This document shows, one piece after another, positions 8,207 through 8,667 of a DNA stretch of 8,667 nucleotides. Each line of letters opens with the position of its first letter. Within the stretch, counting starts at the first letter, position 1. The stretch covers positions 1 to 8,667 of the forward strand of contig URHQ01000090.1 of assembly GCA_900547655.1 (NCBI GenBank), written 5' to 3'. Source of the stretch: an uncultured Collinsella sp. (GTDB lineage Bacteria; Actinomycetota; Coriobacteriia; Coriobacteriales; Coriobacteriaceae). Below the pieces are notes generated by a model. That model searched no databases and had not been told where the DNA came from. It worked only from the letters and a program-made list of their open reading frames with translations. The position numbers and the translations under genes are program-made.

Positions 8207-8283
8207 TGGTGGACCTGACAAGATTCGAACTTGTGACCTCCCGGTTATCAGCCGGACGCTCTAACCAACTGAGCTACAGGTCC
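8207..8283 (-). tRNA. tRNA-Ile(GAT), downstream copy
   Basis: The minus strand encodes a full cloverleaf: acceptor GGACCTG/CAGGTCC, D-arm with AGTTGGTTA, anticodon loop CTGATAA with GAT at 8249-8247, T-loop TTCGAAT, discriminator A and encoded CCA (8209-8207). It is read last in the Ile-Ala-Ile order, 4 nt after tRNA-Ala. Its sequence is identical to the upstream tRNA-Ile. It decodes AUC and AUU. Confidence 0.97.
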
Positions 8284-8287
8284 ATCA

Positions 8288-8363
8288 TGGTGGAGGTTAG
8301 GGGGATCGAACCCCTGACCTCAGGCTTGCAAAGCCCGCGCTCTCCCAGCTGAGCTAAACCCCC
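8288..8363 (-). tRNA. tRNA-Ala(TGC)
   Basis: The minus strand encodes a full cloverleaf: acceptor GGGGGTT/AACCTCC, anticodon loop TTTGCAA with TGC at 8330-8328, T-loop TTCGATC, discriminator A and encoded CCA. The acceptor contains the G3-U70 wobble pair, the identity mark for alanyl-tRNA synthetase. The 5' end lies only 11 nt after the hairpin at 8375-8419. Confidence 0.97.
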
Positions 8364-8374
8364 ACGGAGACAGT

Positions 8375-8419
8375 AATAAACACCCCAGCGGCGACTCGGC
8401 TCTCGCTGGGGTGTTTATT
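8375..8419 (-). terminator. Terminator-like or processing hairpin between tRNA-Ile and tRNA-Ala
   Basis: AATAAACACCCCAGCG (8375-8390) and CGCTGGGGTGTTTATT (8404-8419) are perfect 16-bp complements with a 13-nt loop. A GC-rich core with T-rich ends on both strands looks like a bidirectional terminator. However, 11 nt separate it from each flanking tRNA, and no promoter fits between it and tRNA-Ala. It may be a leaky terminator or an RNase III-type processing stem. Confidence 0.75.
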
Positions 8420-8430
8420 GCGAAAGAAAG

Positions 8431-8507
8431 TGGTGGACCTGACAAGATTCGAACTTGTGACCTCCCGGTTATCAGCCGGACGCTCTAACCAACTGAGCTA
8501 CAGGTCC
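8431..8507 (-). tRNA. tRNA-Ile(GAT), upstream copy
   Basis: Same cloverleaf and same sequence as the downstream copy, with anticodon GAT at 8473-8471 and encoded CCA (8433-8431). It is the first tRNA behind the promoter at 8522-8551, about 8 nt from the predicted transcription start. Confidence 0.97.
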
Positions 8508-8521
8508 ATCGCGCAAGGGAT

Positions 8522-8551
8522 ATATTAGACGAGTCGTTACGCGCGCGTCAA
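8522..8551 (-). promoter_or_regulatory. Promoter of the tRNA cluster
   Basis: The minus strand has TTGACG (8551-8546), an 18-bp spacer and TAATAT (8527-8522). A GC-rich stretch CCCTTGCGCG follows, as is common at stable-RNA promoters under stringent control. Predicted transcription begins about 8 nt before the tRNA-Ile 5' end. Confidence 0.75.
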
Positions 8552-8637
8552 CAACTTTTTTGAAAATCTTTGGGAGGGGTGGTCGCTGGGCTGGCGAGAT
8601 AGTGTTGGTTTGCTGCTCGGGCAGTCCTGCGCAAGAC

Positions 8638-8660
8638 GAAGGCCACATTAAGTGGCCTTC
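8638..8660. terminator. Hairpin at right edge, terminator-like, orientation unclear
   Basis: GAAGGCCAC (8638-8646) and GTGGCCTTC (8652-8660) form a perfect 9-bp stem with loop ATTAA. The T-rich run (TTCTTT) follows on the plus strand, yet no plus-strand gene is seen here. It may end a minus-strand gene lying beyond the window or be cut by the edge. Between 8552 and 8637 I see no gene. Confidence 0.5.
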
Positions 8661-8667
8661 TTTGCGT

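Larger units (their letters stand above)
8207..8510. repeat. Identical 80-bp direct repeats carrying tRNA-Ile
   Basis: Bases 8207-8286 and 8431-8510 are identical over 80 bp, including the whole tRNA, its CCA and 3 bp before the 5' end. The copies lie 224 bp apart and flank tRNA-Ala plus the hairpin. Identity stops abruptly on both sides. Confidence 0.95.

Noticed and set aside
8207..8507. tRNA-Ile/Ala as part of an rRNA spacer
   Set aside because: No 16S or 23S sequence lies on either side. The cluster has its own promoter and terminator.

Overview
The window looks like chromosomal DNA of a high-GC Gram-positive gut actinobacterium. A Coriobacteriia member, probably Collinsella-like, is my best guess. 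The pointers are the GC-rich housekeeping genes, the sortase-anchored pilus genes and the CCA-encoding tRNAs. This is inference from sequence style, not a database match. Every gene I can support lies on the minus strand, so transcription runs from high to low coordinates.

Right end (about 8160-8667): a tRNA cluster read in the order Ile(GAT), hairpin, Ala(TGC), Ile(GAT), strong terminator. A good promoter sits just upstream of the first tRNA-Ile. The two tRNA-Ile copies lie inside identical 80-bp repeats. The hairpin between the first Ile and Ala looks like a terminator, yet only 11 bases separate it from tRNA-Ala, leaving no room for a second promoter.

Middle (4659-8134): a compact gene string. 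It holds a bifunctional-nuclease-family (BFN/DUF151) protein, a small two-helix membrane protein, a small very acidic protein, and the translational GTPase TypA/BipA. A strand-specific terminator follows typA. The two small proteins between BFN and TypA are unrecognised.

Intergenic stretch (4295-4720): the typA terminator, a REP-like palindromic repeat, and an AT-rich promoter region with an extended -10 and a 10-bp palindrome near -45. A leader of about 235 nt carrying short repeats then leads into the pilus genes.

Left end (1-4294): a sortase-assembled pilus locus. A 1234-residue surface adhesin, probably the tip or minor pilin, has a signal peptide, an N-terminal adhesive region, five tandem collagen-binding-like modules, a SpaA/CnaB domain, an FctA/Spy0128-like domain and an LPEAG sorting signal. 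Its stop codon overlaps the GTG start of a fimbrial major-pilin-type gene that runs off the window. A class C sortase gene would be expected next, beyond base 1. The adhesin's exposed part is markedly AT-richer than its two ends, the pilin and the housekeeping genes, which suggests mosaic origin. I did not find a demonstrably new kind of system. The adhesin architecture, its control region and the tRNA-cluster hairpin are the parts most worth a second look.
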